Shown piece after piece: positions 5,416 through 7,367 of a stretch of DNA of 7,367 nt (within the stretch, counting starts at the first letter, position 1; every line of letters starts with the position of its first letter). A program made the translations under genes and the position numbers. The notes under the pieces are model-generated. The model did not search any database. It had not been told where the DNA came from and saw nothing but the letters and a program-made list of their open reading frames with translations. Location: assembly GCA_016212245.1 (NCBI GenBank), contig JACRGU010000041.1, forward strand, positions 1-7,367. Reading direction: 5' to 3'. The DNA comes from Nitrospirota bacterium (lineage in GTDB: Bacteria > Nitrospirota > Thermodesulfovibrionia > Thermodesulfovibrionales > SM23-35).

Positions 5416-6294
5416 GTGAAAAACATAGGCGGACAGGCAGTTATAGAAGGTGTTATGATGAAGGCCCGAAAAGGCTGGACAGTAGCAGTCAGAGGGCCAA
5501 AGGGGGATATTCACGTGAGAAGAGAGGGACTGAAAGAACTCCCAAAGATTCTAAGGCTCCCTATCATGCGGGGTGTAATAGCACTATATCAGGCCCTGGC
5601 CATCGGCATCAGGGCTATAGAGTTTTCTGCGAGCAAGACATATGAAGGGGAGGAGAAAAAACACCCAAGCTCCATTACTATTGGCTTTATCATTGGATTC
5701 GCTCTAATCATCGGTATAGTCGTGTTTATACTGCTACCGTTATACGCAACAAGGCTATTAGGGATCATATTTGTATCTGTTTCTAAAAGCCCATTTATAT
5801 TTAACCTCGTTGATGGTATTATCAGGATAATTCTTTTCCTGACATATATAGTTGTAATCGGCATGTGGAAAGAGATGAGGCGGATATTCGAGTACCATGG
5901 TGCAGAGCATAAGGTAATACATGCATATGAGAATGAAAAAGGACTAACAGTAGAAAATGTGAAAAATTACAGCCCTCTTCACCCTCGCTGCGGCACGAGC
6001 TTTCTCCTTATAGTTATGGTAATAAGTATATTTACTTTTTCCTTTATACCGCAGGAGTGGTCATTCACATATAAATTTCTCTCACGGCTTATCTTCATCC
6101 CTTTGATAGCAGGGTTTTCCTTTGAATTTTTAAAGCTCTCCTCAAGGATGAAAAGCAACCCGATAATACATGTATTAATACAGCCGGGGCTACTGCTACA
6201 GAGGCTTACAACAAGGGAACCTGATGATACTCAGATCGAGGTCGCTATCAGGGCACTCGAAGAGGTTCTTAGAATAGAGGAAGCAAATGCTTGA
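5416..6294 (+). CDS. DUF1385/YqhQ family membrane protein
   Basis: A 292-residue integral membrane protein of the DUF1385 (YqhQ) family; the biochemical role is not established. The opening IGGQAVIEGVMMKA (4-17) is the family signature. Four hydrophobic segments follow at about 87-115, 127-151, 196-212 and 222-238. Between the second and third lie EYHGAEHKVIHAYE (159-172) and HPRCGTS (189-195), conserved histidine, glutamate and cysteine residues that suggest a metal or catalytic site (inference). I chose GTG at 5416 because GAG (5406-5408) is suitably spaced before it. A TTG at 5404 would add four residues but sits in the T-run of the rpmE terminator with no ribosome binding site. The stop overlaps the prfA start by eight bases. 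The rpmE-DUF1385-prfA order is recurrent in bacteria, hinting at a link to translation or envelope homeostasis. Confidence 0.9.
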   Translation: MKNIGGQAVIEGVMMKARKGWTVAVRGPKGDIHVRREGLKELPKILRLPIMRGVIALYQALAIGIRAIEFSASKTYEGEEKKHPSSITIGFIIGFALIIGIVVFILLPLYATRLLGIIFVSVSKSPFIFNLVDGIIRIILFLTYIVVIGMWKEMRRIFEYHGAEHKVIHAYENEKGLTVENVKNYSPLHPRCGTSFLLIVMVISIFTFSFIPQEWSFTYKFLSRLIFIPLIAGFSFEFLKLSSRMKSNPIIHVLIQPGLLLQRLTTREPDDTQIEVAIRALEEVLRIEEANA

Positions 6295-7348
6295 GAAACT
6301 TAGGACAATAGAAAGTAAATACGAGGAGCTGACCAAGCTACTGATGGACTCAGAGGTGTTATCAAACCCTACTGAACTCCAGAAGTACTCAAAAGAGCAG
6401 GCAGAACTCCAGCCACTTGTAGAGAAGATCAGGGAATACATGAAGCTGCTTTCTGATATAGAAGGTGTGGAGGAGCTTTTGAAAGGAGGCGACGGCGACA
6501 TCCGGGAACTTGCACAGGCAGAACTCGATGAACTAAAAGAAAAGAAGCCGAAGATAGAGGAAGAGATTAAGATTATGCTACTCCAAAAAGACCCCCGTGA
6601 TGAGAAGAATGTAATACTCGAAATAAGGGCAGGGACTGGTGGTGAAGAGGCTGCCCTCTTTGCCTCCAATCTATTCAGAATGTATCTGAAATACGCTGAG
6701 CATAAGAGATGGAAGGTAGAAATGATAGATATGAATTCTACAGGACTTGGAGGTATCAAGGAAGTAATTGCATCTATTCAGGGGAAAGGTGCATACAGCA
6801 GACTTAAGTATGAAAGTGGCGTTCACAGGGTTCAGCGTGTGCCTGTCACAGAGGCCTCTGGAAGGATCCATACATCTGCAGCAACAGTTGCTGTGCTTTC
6901 TGAGGCAGAGGAGCTTGACATCAAGATTGATGAAAAAGACCTGAGAATAGACACATTCTGTGCCTCAGGACCTGGAGGTCAGGGAGTTAATACAACCTAT
7001 TCTGCTGTAAGGATTGTCCATATACCGACAGGGCTTATTGTGCAGTGTCAGGATGAACGCTCACAGATTAAGAATAAAGAGAAGGCTATGAAGGTTCTCC
7101 GCTCAAGGCTTTATGAGGTTGAGATGGAGAAGAAGGAGAAAGAGAGGGCTATGGAGAGGAAATCACAGGTAGGGACAGGCGACAGAAGCGAAAGGATAAG
7201 GACATACAATTTCCCCCAGAACCGTGTCACTGACCACAGGATTGGCCTCACATTTCATAAGCTCGAGCAGGTGCTTGAAGGGGATATTGATGAGATAATA
7301 GATGGGTTGATTACACATTATCAGGCAGAAAGGCTGAAGGAGCTTTGA
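6287..7348 (+). CDS. prfA: Peptide chain release factor 1
   Basis: Recognises UAA and UAG stop codons in the ribosomal A site and triggers hydrolysis of the peptidyl-tRNA ester. At 353 residues it is full length. An N-terminal coiled domain (about 1-100) is followed by EIRAGTGGEEAALF (112-125). Residues 186-188 are the anticodon-like tripeptide P-V-T (P-x-T), which identifies RF1 rather than RF2 (S-P-F). The catalytic GGQ is at 230-232 in SGPGGQGVNTTYSAVR; its glutamine is the usual target of PrmC methylation. The C-terminal part (DRSERIRTYNFPQNRVTDHR) is typical. The ATG overlaps the DUF1385 stop by eight bases, with GAGG (6277-6280) upstream, so translation is probably coupled. A GAGGTGG at 7347-7353 just after the stop could serve a following gene, usually prmC, which lies beyond the window. 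Confidence 0.97.
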   Translation: MLEKLRTIESKYEELTKLLMDSEVLSNPTELQKYSKEQAELQPLVEKIREYMKLLSDIEGVEELLKGGDGDIRELAQAELDELKEKKPKIEEEIKIMLLQKDPRDEKNVILEIRAGTGGEEAALFASNLFRMYLKYAEHKRWKVEMIDMNSTGLGGIKEVIASIQGKGAYSRLKYESGVHRVQRVPVTEASGRIHTSAATVAVLSEAEELDIKIDEKDLRIDTFCASGPGGQGVNTTYSAVRIVHIPTGLIVQCQDERSQIKNKEKAMKVLRSRLYEVEMEKKEKERAMERKSQVGTGDRSERIRTYNFPQNRVTDHRIGLTFHKLEQVLEGDIDEIIDGLITHYQAERLKEL

Positions 7349-7367
7349 GGTGGTATTATCAGGTAAA

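Noticed and set aside
6196..6871. Serine-rich minus-strand frames over prfA
   Set aside because: Shadow frames of the release factor gene; the serine-rich composition comes from antisense of Glu/Leu/Lys codons.
7350..7367. Possible start of a downstream gene (GTG at 7350, frame open to the edge)
   Set aside because: Only six codons are visible and they do not resemble a PrmC N-terminus; the GAGGTGG may instead serve a start outside the window.

Overview
The window looks like a chromosomal stretch of an uncultured anaerobic or environmental bacterium. Housekeeping genes have moderate G+C, and there are degenerate heptamer repeats and a dockerin-like protein tail. This mixture fits Nitrospirota or a deltaproteobacterium-like lineage. 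That placement is inference from style of sequence and is not proven here; no rRNA is present.

Layout. (1) Bases 1-530 are gene-poor, with a 20-bp tandem repeat. (2) Bases 531-1649 carry a leftward two-gene module. A protein with a winged-helix DNA-binding domain and a minimal nucleotidyltransferase (MNT) domain is followed, with zero intergenic bases, by a HEPN-domain protein. A near-consensus sigma-70 promoter and two abutting 20-bp dyad operators precede the module. This is the accessory, most interesting part: a probable HEPN/MNT toxin-antitoxin pair with built-in autoregulation. (3) Bases 1639-2080 hold the orphan C-terminal tail of a dockerin-like calcium-binding protein, a perfect 22-bp palindrome and a doubtful small ORF. 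(4) Bases 2081-5075 carry leftward nadB (L-aspartate oxidase, first step of de novo NAD synthesis) and pyk (pyruvate kinase), which overlap by 17 bp. The nadB linker has absorbed an in-frame heptamer repeat element. (5) Bases 5076-5148 are a compact divergent promoter region. (6) Bases 5149-7348 are a rightward translation cluster: rpmE (ribosomal protein L31), a DUF1385/YqhQ membrane protein and prfA (release factor 1). A hairpin terminator built of the same kind of heptamers as in nadB separates rpmE from the DUF1385 gene.

Functionally, the right half is core metabolism and translation with tight gene packing. The left part is a small mobile-type stress or defence module placed beside remnants of an older gene. 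The most testable observations are the wHTH-MNT/HEPN pair with its tandem operators, and the shared heptamer architecture that is translated in one place and acts as a terminator in another.
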